From NCBI GenBank assembly GCA_030770425.1, contig JASJFT010000062.1, positions 62,001-126,000 of the forward strand: a stretch of 64,000 nucleotides of DNA. The letters run 5' to 3'. Positions 12,591-22,825 of this stretch are shown here, in pieces. Numbering within the stretch: the stretch's first letter is position 1; every line of letters starts with the position of its first letter. The notes under the pieces are model-generated. The model was not told where the DNA came from and searched no databases. It worked only from the letters and a program-made list of their open reading frames with translations. This DNA comes from Darksidea phi. Its lineage: Eukaryota > Ascomycota > Dothideomycetes > Pleosporales > Lentitheciaceae. The position numbers and the translations under genes were made by a program.

Positions 12591-12838
12591 AGGCCCTCCC
12601 ATGAACGGGCGATACCGAGGTTCGGTGGGGGAAGGCCCGTGCATGGAAGCTGCGAGAATCAAATACCTTGATTTAAAGCGTTTTACAACTAAATTGCGCG
12701 CTGTTCCTCCATAATCCTCTACAGGTAGATGAGAATAGAATGTAATTTTGCGTGTAATATATATAGAAAGCGGCATAGCGTGAGCACTCGGTGGGGCTCG
12801 GGAGAACCCTCGGTATCGCCCGTTCATCATTGGAGGCC
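12591..12838. mobile_element. MITE-like element with terminal inverted repeats
   Basis: About 248 bp bounded by imperfect inverted repeats of roughly 33-36 bp. The left end (12591-12623) and the reverse complement of the right end (12803-12838) both begin AGGCC and share TGAACGGGCGATACCGAG exactly, followed by GTTC with a small indel. The inside holds no open frame and an A/T-rich core. Short length, no coding capacity and inverted termini fit a miniature inverted-repeat element. No clean target-site duplication was found, so the family is unassigned. Confidence 0.55.
12621..12680 (+). repeat. 60-bp direct repeat, copy 1
   Basis: Lies just inside the left end of the MITE-like element and starts TTCGGTGGGGGAAGGCCCGT. 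It recurs at 12920-12980 with only a few changes, which suggests a second, partial copy of the same element or a local duplication. Confidence 0.8.
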
Positions 12839-12919
12839 TGCTTCTGAGCGCTAGCCAGAACTTGGCTAGACTGCGGGGTTGAGCTGTCGCACACCGTTTC
12901 GAGAGGGGCTGCCCCGCTG

Positions 12920-12980
12920 TTCGGTGGGGGGAGGCCCGTGCATGGAAGCTGCGAGAATCAAATACCTTGTTTTATAAGCG
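12920..12980 (+). repeat. 60-bp direct repeat, copy 2
   Basis: Near-identical to 12621-12680, sharing GTGCATGGAAGCTGCGAGAA and the ATACCTTG that follows. It sits directly before the ankyrin-derived palindrome. The rest of the MITE-like element is absent here, so this is a partial copy. Confidence 0.8.
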
Positions 12981-13000
12981 TTGCTAGCACCCAAGATATC

Positions 13001-13230
13001 CAGCATCTCTGAGGTGGAGAGTACGACAACGCGCTCCAGGCGGCTTCAGCCAGGAGACCATGAGCGGATTGTGCGGCTACTGCTAGACGGGGGCGCCGAC
13101 GGCAACGCGAAGGGTGGGTGTTACGGGGGGGAGCAGGCCCCCTGTCTAGCAGTAGCCGCACAATCTGCTCATGGTCTCCTGCTGAAGCCGCCTGGAGCGC
13201 GTTGCCGTACTCTCCACCTCAGAGATGCTG
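13001..13230. pseudogene. Ankyrin-repeat fragment in an inverted duplication
   Basis: Two arms of about 87 bp (13001-13088 and 13144-13230) are reverse complements with only a handful of differences, around a 55-bp spacer. Read on the minus strand, arm 2 encodes YGNALQAASAGDHEQIVRLL, the ankyrin-repeat consensus common in fungal NLR-type proteins. Arm 1, read on the plus strand, encodes the same unit but has one extra base after the AAS codons, giving a frameshift; past it the frame reads GDHERIVRLLLDGGADGNAK. No start, flanking repeats or partner domain remain, so this is a gene fragment. It could form a strong hairpin. Confidence 0.75.
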
Positions 13231-14536
13231 CGATATGTGAGGCGATGATTAGGTATTTTCGGCATTGTGGTGGAACAGGGCGGAATTTGGTATCTCTGGG
13301 TGCTAGCAAAACGCTTCTAAAATATATATTGTTCCTCTACCTGCTTATGATATGCTTTGATGTCGCGAGGTTCTAACACTCATTGTCTTCTACGATTTAC
13401 TCTTCTGTTCCACATATGGCACGCGTTCACGCTGCGAGGCTACGCACGAAGGTCGTAGCCTTAAAGTGCTCATGGTGGAGCTACTGAATACAAGTTATGC
13501 ATGTAGAAATCCTATACGTAATATCGATATCCATTCTCAATCTTTTTTTTTTGATGAGGCGTACGTAAGCAGTCAAGCTTCAAAGAGATCAGCTACGAAG
13601 ACTAAGCTGAATTTTACGGAGAGCTCGAATAGAGCGGGTCAGCCAATATCTTGGGGAAAAAAAAAAGAAAAAAAAAAAAAGGCCATCCATCACCAATCAC
13701 GAATCTGTATGTGATTTGATATTATCGCTTTTTGGGGGTGCTAGTGCCCCGTGATTCGACAAGCTTGAGTTGACCGCAGACAGTCAGCGCACATCTGCAC
13801 AAAATGTCAAGGGGCTATTGGACAGTCTTCGATTCACCTTGTATCTTTTTTTACATAAAAAAACCGTCTTTACAGGTATTGGATCGGTGCAGTAACTGAC
13901 CCCGCGGAGTCTGTCTTGAACCTGTCGTGCATAGGCACGTTGAGTTAGTGGTGATGCAGTTAGCTAGTAGAGTATGCATGCCTCGCATAGCGATTAGCGG
14001 CTGAGAGAGAAGAGAAGAAAAGGTGGAGAGCACCGTGGCAGAAATAAATTCATGAAAACATCGCAACCCGCCGTCAAACCGCACTGCTCCCCGGGGGTGA
14101 GTGCGGTCCCTAGTTCCTACGGCCGAAGCATCCGTCAATGAGACTAGGTCGCCGACGATATTACGCTCACCAGTTTTTTCTAAGTATTATGCGAGTTCCG
14201 TTTTTTGGGGTGGAATGATAGTTGAGCGAAAAGTGATTAGTGGGCGATTGCTGCAGCGGAATGACACCGTGTAATAGGGAGTAAAGCCTGATAGGACTCG
14301 ACATACGATAAGCCTATAGCACAGCTCCAGATGAAGAAAGCAGAGATGGAGGCGGACATGCAGATCGGCGGACTGTGTTCTTGATGGAGAGCCAGAGAAG
14401 AGTACGCTACTCCAATGTGCATGCTATTCCTCAGGCTCGGACTTAGATAAAGCCAATTGGATGACTGATAGATTGTTTGGTTGTGCGGTGACTCTGACAG
14501 TCCGGTGCATCGAAATGCACCACCAATAACTATTAT
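13231..14536. other. Gene-free intergenic region
   Basis: About 1.3 kb with no supportable gene. It contains an A-rich tract at about 13660-13680 and unremarkable short frames. Confidence 0.5.
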
Positions 14537-15560
14537 TCACTTGCCGAATTGCTCTGGCTTTGCCGGTGTTGTTTCCCCATGTAGCTCAACTGGCTCATTC
14601 GGCAGCCCCGGTAACTCAGATGCAGCAACTGCACCCGGAAGTTCGGTACGATACGCGAACTTCTCCGATGATTGTGTTTCTTGATAGTCTGGTGGGCCAA
14701 GCTCTGCCACCTCTTTCTTGTCCGCTTTCGGATGCCTCCTTATCAAGAAAAAGAATACGAGCCCTGCTAGAGCTAGGACGGCTAGGCCACCAACTACACC
14801 GCCGGCTATCGCGCCCGCATTCGTCGAGCCGGATGAAGGTGGGGCAGGGGTTGGAGGCGATGAGTTCGTGGTAGTGGGTGAAAATTCTACGCCGGTAGAC
14901 GTGCCGAAGGACGGCGAATCAGTAGTAATAGGTGTCGATGATGACGCTGAGGACGATTTTGTGGAGCTTGTGGGAGTGGCGGATGCGCTGGAAGGTGCAT
15001 CGAGTACGCCGGCGGCCGGAGAGTAAACCAGGACCGATCGGGTCAGATCGCATCCCAACCACGTATACGTCTCATCTCTAGTGACAAGTAGATTAGAATA
15101 ACAGTAGCTACTGGCTTTGGTACTAAGTAACTATTAGCCAGCCGTCCACACTCTCAACAACATACTACATTAGCTCTTACCAAGTTATAGTAGGTAGATC
15201 CGGCTGATTCGTTTTCCCGCATCCGCCAGAGCAGGTACTCGAATCCACGCAGGCCCTCGGTACATCGGTACAGTCTGAATTCTTTGAGAGTAGGGAATTA
15301 CACCAGCCGAAATAGCTGGCTGTGTGGTCGAGGAAGCAGGTTGAACCTTCAGGCGCGCGCCATGCTTTATCTAAGTCGCCGTTTCGGTAGCCGCATATCG
15401 TTGGACCTGACTTTGAGGCGGCATCCGTTTGTCGTGGGCGGAGGGGACGAGCGGTTATGGGGAAAGGTGAAGCGTGGCGATGGTGTATTGCATTAGGATT
15501 CGCTTGAACCAGAAGCACCGTGGACAAGCACAGAAGCACAAATGAGTGTGATATCGCCAT
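14537..15560 (-). CDS. Secreted-ectodomain single-pass membrane protein
   Basis: Two exons (15560-15181 and 15107-14537, 73-nt intron) give 316 residues. The N-terminus is a signal peptide (LLCLSTVLLVQA), followed by a cysteine-rich ectodomain with at least eight Cys (STCFLD, WCNSLL, CTDVPRACVDSSTCSGGC). Splicing restores ITCYCYSNLL and TYTWLGC, the usual continuation in this family. Next come a Ser/Thr/Pro-rich stalk, one transmembrane helix at about 225-248 (IAGGVVGGLAVLALAGLVFF) with a basic stop signal, and a roughly 65-residue cytoplasmic tail with ELPG motifs. The layout is that of fungal wall-sensor-like, SKG6/WSC-like proteins. Surface sensing is an inference; ligands are unknown. A TATATAAT element at 15671-15678 may serve its promoter. 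Confidence 0.78.
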
Positions 15561-16509
15561 TGCACAGTATCAAACGCAAAAAAGACCAGAAAGAACGAAT
15601 AGACAGTGAAATGCGGACGCGTGCAGCTTCGCGGGACGATGGGCCTTTTACACACGGTTCTGACGGCACCTATATAATCTCCGCTCTTGCCTGCAACGCA
15701 TGGCCCTTTCGCGCGAGACGAGTTTTACACGCGTCGGTTCCTAGGTGTGCGCTGACTCGTAGGCGCCCATATGCTGGTCATTTGTCCTCGGTGTCAGCAC
15801 TCTTTACCTTGTGTGGCTAGCAACATGGGGAGTAACGTTTTGGTGCGGTTGGGACCTTGGGTTGGAGCATGGATACAGGAGATTAAGGTTCGCTTGGATA
15901 TCTTCATGGTTTATAAATGGTGGAAAGGGGTCCGTTACCAGCACTCTATATCGGAAGCCCTAGCACTACATATCCTTATGGCCTCTCATAGGTAATGCTA
16001 ACTAGAGGTTATGTTTGGTTTAGTAAAAAAAATCTTGGAGGTAGAGATTGCTGGCACATTATCCATCGACTTGTACAGTGCTGTCGGATGCGGAAGAGGC
16101 GGTTTTCCGATTTTTTGAAGTAGCGTGCGTCCAAGACACCGGCTAGTACCCACGTGCGTCATGGGAAAATTCAAATCTGATCAAGGGACCTACACCACAA
16201 ATCCGGAAGTTCGATGTATCATAGCTACACGTGTAGTCCTTTAACAAGATACTGAAAGGCAAATAAATGTGTTCACAGAAGACATTGGATGTAGTTAGTC
16301 AATGCTAAAAAGGGCTAGTCTACTCAGCCCTAGTCGGAAGGTGTCCTTTTGCTTGCCAAGACAAACTTCTCCCGCGCAAAAGTTCGCCAATTCGCTCTCT
16401 ATTTACTCATCACCGCGCCGTCTCCCCAAGCTTAAAGGAAGCAGCTACTACTCAACGCCGCAGCGCACTCCATTGATCACCCTGTTCAATTCTCCATACA
16501 GTCTTCGCC
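15561..16509. other. Intergenic region upstream of PHO88 and the surface protein
   Basis: About 950 bp between divergent genes, presumably holding both promoters. The part at about 16330-16500 is pyrimidine-rich just before the PHO88 start. No other feature recognised. Confidence 0.4.
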
Positions 16510-17276
16510 ATGGCTATCAACCCGCAGGTGTACGTCCTCACCAGCCTTCCCACCGTCTTTGTTTCGCTTGCTAACGATTGCACCGTGTAGAACCAACATC
16601 ATCATCATCTTGTATGCCTTGCGATCCGCAAATACCGTACGACGCAGCGACTGACTGTATACAGGGGGTTCATGCAGATCTCCAAGAAGGTACCCTTTGA
16701 TGACCCGAATGTGCTCAATGGCGTGCGCGCCCTCTACATCCTCTCCAACGTCATCATCGCGGGCATCTACCTCTACGTCCAGCAACAGATCAACAAGAAG
16801 AATGGTACGTGGCAGATTTACTTGGGAGGGGAACATGGCGCAAGAGCCGCGGTGTCGGAGAGCAGGGCTAACCCCACCCAGACATGACAGTCGTCAAATA
16901 TGTCGAGCCCGCCCCGATGGGTTCCGGCGAAGAGCCCAAGTTCGTTGCGACCACGGTCAAAGCCTATGATCTTCAGCAGCTCAAGGCGGCATACAAGGCG
17001 CAGCTCATGGGTGTCGGCATGATGGGTTTTATGCACCTTTACATGAAGTACACCAACCCGCTACTTATCCAGTCCATCATCCCGCTCAAGGGCGCATTCG
17101 AAAGCAACTTGGTCAAGATCCATCTTCTAGGGCAGCCGGCGACCGGCGACTTGCAGAGGCCGTTCAAGCAGGCCGGTGGCCTCATGGGCGCTATGAACGG
17201 CGGCGAGGTTAAGACGGACAAGAAGAGCGTCGAGGCCGCGGAGCGTGCGGGGCGCGGCGGTGTCAAGGATGAGTAG
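16510..17276 (+). CDS. PHO88: PHO88/SND3 ER targeting protein
   Basis: Four exons (16510-16529, 16591-16611, 16665-16804, 16882-17276) join to 191 residues, close to yeast Pho88 (188). The first two exons are only 20 and 21 nt. Correct splicing yields MAINPQVTNIIIILGFMQIS, the conserved N-terminus, then KKVPFDDPNVLNGVRALYIL and YLYVQQQINKKND. Two hydrophobic segments anchor it in the ER membrane. Pho88, renamed Snd3, is known to act in SRP-independent targeting of proteins to the ER and was first linked to phosphate transport. The start GCCATGG is a strong context. Identification rests on family motifs along the whole length. Confidence 0.93.
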
Positions 17277-17893
17277 ATTCTTCGGGGATAATAACTTCAC
17301 ATGTGGAGGGCTGGTGGCTTCTTGGAATCATGCATTGCAGGGCCGGTTGCGAAGCGCTTGATGTTCTAGACTATAGGATACTATAAAATATCACGCTTTC
17401 TAATTGTACAGTAGATGGAACCAACTCATTTCTCCCTCACTGTATTCATTTAGTACGATGACTACGGGTGCACCGCTAACCTTAGCGCGCTTCCCACACT
17501 GATACACGTACATTCTTCTAGTCTTCAATATTGATGCATTCGTTATCGCCCAACAGATGAACAGTGGGTCCGAAAAGCTCCAAACCACGTTTACTCTTGC
17601 CAACATAGCTTATCCGTTTTTGGTAATTGAGTCATTTTCTGGCGGGTACCCTCTGTAAAATGCTTGCAGTACGCACGAATACATAGTGTCTTTCAGCCGC
17701 ATACCCAGCCTTCCGCCCTTTTACCCCTGCAGAACCAGTCTTAAAGCCCTTCGCCTAGGCAAACTACCGTTTAGCCTTGACATGACTCAGGAATCAATGC
17801 AATACTGAAAAAGATATAATAACAGCGTTCGAGCAATAGCCATTCCTCACCTCTGAACCCCCTTGAAAGTAAGGGAAGCACATTCTTGGAACC
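17277..17893. other. Intergenic region
   Basis: About 620 bp between two tandem genes. No gene, repeat or RNA recognised. Confidence 0.4.
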
Positions 17894-18724
17894 ATGCAAA
17901 CAGAAGATATACCCTCAAAGCCATCCTGGCTCACGGTTCCCACCTCCGAATACCTTGCAAAAATAGAAGCATCATCAAAATCCAAACAGCGCTCGCACAT
18001 CACACACCACACGATTCACCTCCCCGAACTGAACGCCCGTCTTAATCTCAATCTCAACCTTCCGGAACCAGCTCAATTGAGTCGAGATGACAACCTTTTC
18101 ACTCCCCGCGCCAACCTGTCTAACACCCAAAAGATGGAAGTAGTCTACCTAGGCAACTCCATGCTAGAGCGCTTCAAAACAACTGGTAGCGAGACGAGAG
18201 TGGGAAAGCTCGGGAGAGAAGGTACAGCGTGGAATGCCGGATGCGGAGGCGATAAGAATGAGCATGTTCTCTATCGCTTGCATGAGGGTCTTTATTCACA
18301 TCTGCGGCGGGCGCAGGAGGAAGCGCGGTGTGATATCAAGCTCTGGATCCTCGCTTCAGGGACCAATAACCTCCACGCTAAACGCGGCTTCCGCGAGTCC
18401 GATGTGGGCTCGTACCGCCTCCTCGTCCGATCTTGTCTGAGGATTGCGCCGCAGAGTAGGGTGGTGGCTTGCGATATGTTTTATCGGAAGGATGTACCCG
18501 ATGAGATTGTCGATCGGTGTAACGATATGTTGAAGGGGGTTGTAGATGAGGTGAATGAGGAGATGGGACAGGAGAAGGTGGTATGGTCGGAAGCGAGGGG
18601 GTCGTTGAGAAGGGAGATGTTGGCGGATCATGTACATTTAAATGAGGAGGGGTATGGAGTGTGGGATGGAATTTTGTGGATGTTTATGGAAGAATTAGTG
18701 CCAAGTTTGGCGAAGAAAGAGTAA
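17894..18724 (+). CDS. SGNH/GDSL-like hydrolase
   Basis: Single exon, 276 residues. The C-terminal two-thirds matches the SGNH hydrolase fold. Block I is VVYLGNSML with the likely nucleophile Ser89 (GNS instead of GDS), block III is GTNN at 156-159, and the catalytic Asp/His lie in DHVH at 245-248, followed by LNEEGY. This is closest in arrangement to the intracellular platelet-activating-factor-acetylhydrolase-like branch, which hydrolyses acyl esters. The first 80 residues are low-complexity and poorly conserved. There is no signal peptide, so it is probably cytosolic. The substrate is unknown. Confidence 0.8.
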   Translation: MQTEDIPSKPSWLTVPTSEYLAKIEASSKSKQRSHITHHTIHLPELNARLNLNLNLPEPAQLSRDDNLFTPRANLSNTQKMEVVYLGNSMLERFKTTGSETRVGKLGREGTAWNAGCGGDKNEHVLYRLHEGLYSHLRRAQEEARCDIKLWILASGTNNLHAKRGFRESDVGSYRLLVRSCLRIAPQSRVVACDMFYRKDVPDEIVDRCNDMLKGVVDEVNEEMGQEKVVWSEARGSLRREMLADHVHLNEEGYGVWDGILWMFMEELVPSLAKKE

Positions 18725-18830
18725 GGGTTTTGGCATAAAGGTTCTACTACGAGACCATCGCGAAAAGGAAGGAAGAAGGCGATTCCATTTAGTGCCCCGC
18801 CACACAGCTTACGTTCAACCCCCGCCCCCG

Positions 18831-19493
18831 TCATACGGGATCATCTTCTTTCTCTTTAATCACTTTGAAATTTTCCACACTCGCATCGAAAGTGGTCCAA
18901 ACATCGATAAACTTAGCACCCTCTTCATTCGACCGTTCCATATTTTCAAACAGTCTTTCCATATTGTCTGCCACCTTGATATTCTTGAAGTACGCTTGAG
19001 TGATAGCGTCGTACAAATTCTTCCGACCGCGAAGGCTGTTGACGGCTGCAAGTCGGATGCAGTGGATCGTGAGCGCGGCTAGCCCCGCATGGAGTGCAGT
19101 GGTGATTAATGAGCCAGTCTTTGGGCTTGACCGGTTGGTCTCGGCTCGATTTTCGCTGCTTTTCTGAATCGTCCACGACATCGATATGATATCGAAGCTT
19201 TCACTGGATAGGAACTCAACTACCTGCGTACAGTTAGCGATGACGTCCAGGATGTCTATATCGAACTTGCTCAGTGCGCTCTGTATGACCTTCACTGTGA
19301 GTCGGAGCGTCACGATCTTCGACGATAATTTCGCAATTTGTGTGACCTTCTCAAGCGAAAGCCAAGTGAATATTAAAATCGACTCGCTTCTCGTCGTTCT
19401 GGGGTCAGATGCAGATTCCTTCAGTAAGTTTTCTCGAAAAATTAATCGCCAAATCGCAAGATGCTGTAGTATGGGACCGAACTGAAACTTGTA
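18831..19493 (-). pseudogene. 3' remnant of an unidentified gene
   Basis: An uninterrupted frame of 220 codons (19493-18831) with no ATG at a plausible start. Just upstream is a good 3' splice site: a CACTAAC branch site, a pyrimidine tract and CTGTAG at 19494-19499. The piece is therefore a last exon whose upstream exons should lie in what is now an AT-rich block with no open frame. The product is helical and charged toward the end (NMERLFENMERSNEEG, ENFKVIKEKEDDPV), with a mildly hydrophobic stretch near GLAALTIHCIRLAAV. I do not recognise the family. Either the 5' part was lost or it was mutated beyond recognition. Confidence 0.55.
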
Positions 19494-19995
19494 CTACAGG
19501 AGAGGGGTATATAAACGGACTGTTAGTGGGTCACGCTTATATAAATCGTATATAGATCTTTTAGACAACTTCGATTTAACGATTAATACACCCTTAAGAA
19601 GATTAAGGTATATTTTATTATCTATTATTATATATATTTAATATATTATTAAGCTTACTAAAAGTTTATTTATAATCTATTACTATTATTAGTATTATTA
19701 GAATATTAATAAACTCTAAGAGTATAGAGAATTATCTAGTAATTAACTTCTAATATAAAAGTAGATTAAGAAATAGCTAATTCTTCTTTATTTTTTTTTT
19801 TTTTTTGTTTCTCTAAGAAAAAGCTATATTACGTAACTATACTATTATAGGGAAGTTTTTCTACTTAATAATAAACTATATATATCTAAAGACTAATACT
19901 AAAATTTTAACTATATATAAAAAAAGTAGAATACTTAATATTAGCTAATCGTAGAATAGTAGATAGTTAATACTAGCTTTATTTAATATAAGTCT

Positions 19996-20251
19996 TGTTA
20001 TGGGCTAGGCTTTGCCTAGCCCTATCATAGCGTCACGCGTGGCCGGCTGCTAGGCGAGCTGATCTACCGAGCCAGCGGCAGCGGGGCCTTCCCCCTATAT
20101 AGCTAGTTGTTCTGAGAGATTCGTTGATCAGAACAATACGTATCCTTTTGGCGCGGTTGGGTGGCCGCGCCTGGTAAGAAGGATAGCCTGGTTGGCATGA
20201 TGGGAGAAGCGCTAGCTACGCTTGAGTACCCCTGGGTACCAGTCCATCACA
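19996..20251. mobile_element. Candidate solo LTR
   Basis: A 256-bp GC-richer island inside AT-rich DNA, beginning TGTTATGGGC and ending CCATCACA, so it has TG...CA termini. It is flanked by AGTCT (19991-19995) and AGCCT (20252-20256), which match at 4 of 5 bases; the mismatch is a C/T transition. This is the structure left when an LTR retrotransposon recombines out. There is no coding sequence. Which superfamily it came from cannot be told. Confidence 0.6.
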
Positions 20252-20327
20252 AGCCTTAATATATAACCTAGAAAAAGAGAATAGAATATAGAAGAGGGGA
20301 ACTACTAGAACTAAGAGATACAAACTA

Positions 20328-20375
20328 AAGAATATAAATTAAGAAATATAAATTAAAAAATATAAACTAAAAAAG
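20328..20375 (+). repeat. Short 14-bp tandem repeat
   Basis: About 3.4 copies of a 14-bp A-rich unit close to AAGAATATAAATTA, at the edge of the AT-rich block. Probably slippage-derived. Confidence 0.6.
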
Positions 20376-20390
20376 TAATACTTATTTATT

Positions 20391-20422
20391 GACTGAACTG
20401 AGTCTTGGCAGTCAGTTCAGTC
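20391..20422. repeat. Short perfect inverted repeat
   Basis: GACTGAACTGA (20391-20401) and its exact reverse complement (20412-20422) around a 10-nt spacer. It could form an 11-bp hairpin at the boundary between AT-rich and ordinary sequence. No role is known. Confidence 0.6.
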
Positions 20423-20598
20423 AGTTCGAATTGAGTTACCTGACTGATAGCAAATCTGAGAAGGAGTACGGATACGCTCGAAGCCAGAGGGATACTTGGA
20501 GACGTCTATTCTGATGTGGTATCGGAAAGTGTTTCATCTTGGGGTTTGCGATGTGATTAGAAAAAGCGATGTAAAACCCATAGCGCTTGTAATTGACC

Positions 20599-22825
20599 TC
20601 AAGCCTCAAAATCCCTCCTTCTAGTATCTTCTCTCCCCGTCAACAGTTCCGTTTCATGCACCGTTCCAAACGCCGCCAGTTTCCCTGCCCGCTTCTCCTG
20701 CCCAGCATCACCATCACCATCGTCTCGGAACCCTATCAATTTCCCATATCGAACTCTCGTCTTCAACGTCTTTTCCGAAAGCCCACTGCTTTCCATCCCG
20801 GTCGCCGTACCTGTATCCATGTCCGCGAGCACCAAGTCCTCCATCTCAGTCCTGCCTCGCGTCGCCACCAGGATCTGCAGGAAGCCGCCATCCAAGACCG
20901 GTACTCCGTTTCTCATCAGCGCGCGTATACCCACAGCCACGTACAGCGCCGCGACCGCGAGACAAAGTCCATACGGCAGGAAGAAAGCCAGCTTATTCGC
21001 AAAAATGTATGTATTGCGCGTCTCGAAGCTCGTCACGGGGACCATGTCGTGCCAGAGGTCGAGGCTGAGCATGGAGATGAGGATATAAGACAAGAGCTCG
21101 TTGAGGGATTCCTCTGTTATGGAGAGCCACTTGCGCGGATCGAAGTCATCTATGGCTACGTCAGGGGGTATTGTGGAAGAAGCGACCCTGCCGAGTCTTT
21201 TGGCTTCAAGGGATGCGGCTGTCGAGTTGAAGCGGCGGGTGTTGAAGATGGAGTCATGGAGGGGAATGGCGACTAGATTGTCTCCTCCGCGTGTGAACCC
21301 GTTGGCTGGAGTGCGCAAGAGGATTAGCATAGATCAGAGCAATTCTCGGCCGCGAATAAATATGCATTTGACTTGGGACTAGAACTTACCTGTAAAAAAA
21401 CCTTCCTCGTAAATCTCCCTCAGGACGATAGTAGTCCCATTTGGCAGCGTAAAATCACCCGCGGGAGCGAAGTTGATGGCGACGTTGTCAATTGAGGAGG
21501 CGTACTGCATGTTTCGCAGCATGGCATCTAGCGGCGCAAAGACGTTCCAAGATTCGAGCATGCGCTTCACCTCCCCGAGCGAGATGTTTTGCGTGACGGT
21601 AACTGAGTCCAAGTAGGTGGTATTGCAAGATGCAGGAACGAACCCGGGGGGGTAGGAAGCGAAGAAGCACCCGTTACCTTCCAGGCGGAAAGGCCCGACG
21701 TCCTTGACAGAGAAGGAAGTCTGCTGGACGCCTTTCACATAGGACATGTTAAGCTTGTATAGTGCGGACCGCGGTTCGCAGCTCAGAGTCCTGACCTCTG
21801 AGACTCGACCAACCATATCTTGAGTAGGATCCGGGATAAAGAAGCCGAGGAAACGTTCTTGGAAGAGGGTAAAGTTGTCCTTGTTGTTCCAGGTGGTTGA
21901 GAAGACAGTCGTAGAAATACTTCTTGGAGCCGTCATATTCGTCATATTCTGTATAACCTCGGAGCACTTCAGCCGTACTGCTGGGAATTCAAGATGATAT
22001 GACGCGTTTTCACCTCGTGGTGCTTTTAGGTCTACTATCCTGCCTGAGGACATGACAGAACGAGATAGAGATTCTAAAGATGAAATTGGTTTACTAGAAG
22101 GGTCAGCATGCGAGGTGCATAAGGGAATTCCAAGGCGCACTTGTAATTATAAAATATGCCATCGCCACCCTCAAAAGGTGTAAGGTCGCTTGAGAGCGAG
22201 AACTCCGACGCACTACCATTGGCGAACGGATCCAAGGTCGCAGGCACGGGCTTGTTGATCACAGCCATACTCAAGTTATTCGTTGACGAGTGTGACTGAG
22301 CGACCACAGTTAAAGCCCCTGGCGGATAGACCACCGCCACCTCCAGTAGCCAGAGATACACCGCCATGGAGAAGAGCAATGGTGCTGTCCAGAGAACGCC
22401 GGCATTCGTGAGCACGAGTGCTTTAGAGCGAACAGTGAAGAGTTGCTCTATTCTATAAAGCGGCAGCGCTTCCAATCGAAGGACGAGCCATAAATGCTGC
22501 GCGAAGCAGAGACCTATACTACCAACTAAGCTCAAACGGAAGGCAGAGGCAAGAATGAGAGATGTTGTCGTGACAAGGGATTGCTGAAAATGATTTGCGT
22601 CAACTGGAGTGTTGTCCAGGTATCTGAAGAGCAGGGAGTGACCGATAGCGAAAACGAAAGCTGATCGATCTTAGCCATCTGGTTTTGGAAACTTCGTCTC
22701 GCTTACTGACCGAGAATGAGAGGTCCAATGATCAGGATCATCGTCCAGGAGGCTGGTGAGAATCTGAAAGCTTTTGAGTCTCCATGTTGATGAGATCGTT
22801 TTGCTTTAGGCTTTGGGGATAACAT
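20599..22825 (-). CDS. Large fungal-specific multi-pass membrane protein
   Basis: Four exons (22825-22711, 22660-22141, 22093-21390, 21305-20599) give 681 residues. I chose the ATG at 22825 (MLSPKPKAKR) because it continues into the membrane exon SWTMILIIGPLILG. Splicing of intron 2 (GTGCGC donor, GCTGAC branch) joins YNYN to KPISSLESLS. Hydrophobic helices near residues 27-45, 65-85 and 105-130 precede a roughly 390-residue extracellular domain with many N-glycosylation sequons and cysteines (NASYHLEF, NMTNMT, NGTT). A last helix (FFLPYGLCLAVAALYVAVGI) and a cytosolic tail close the protein. This layout belongs to a common Pezizomycotina family of unknown function. Confidence 0.78.

Larger units (their letters stand above)
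19500..20395. repeat. AT-rich, RIP-like block
   Basis: Apart from a GC-richer island at 19996-20251, this stretch is overwhelmingly A/T with dense TA steps and stops in every frame, as produced by RIP on transposon copies. A run of 16 T lies at about 19791-19806. No transposon protein is readable. Confidence 0.7.

Noticed and set aside
8580..22825. Secondary-metabolite gene cluster (Zn2Cys6 gene, transporter, hydrolase nearby)
   Set aside because: No backbone synthase, terpene cyclase, P450 or methyltransferase set is present; neighbours such as PHO88 are housekeeping.
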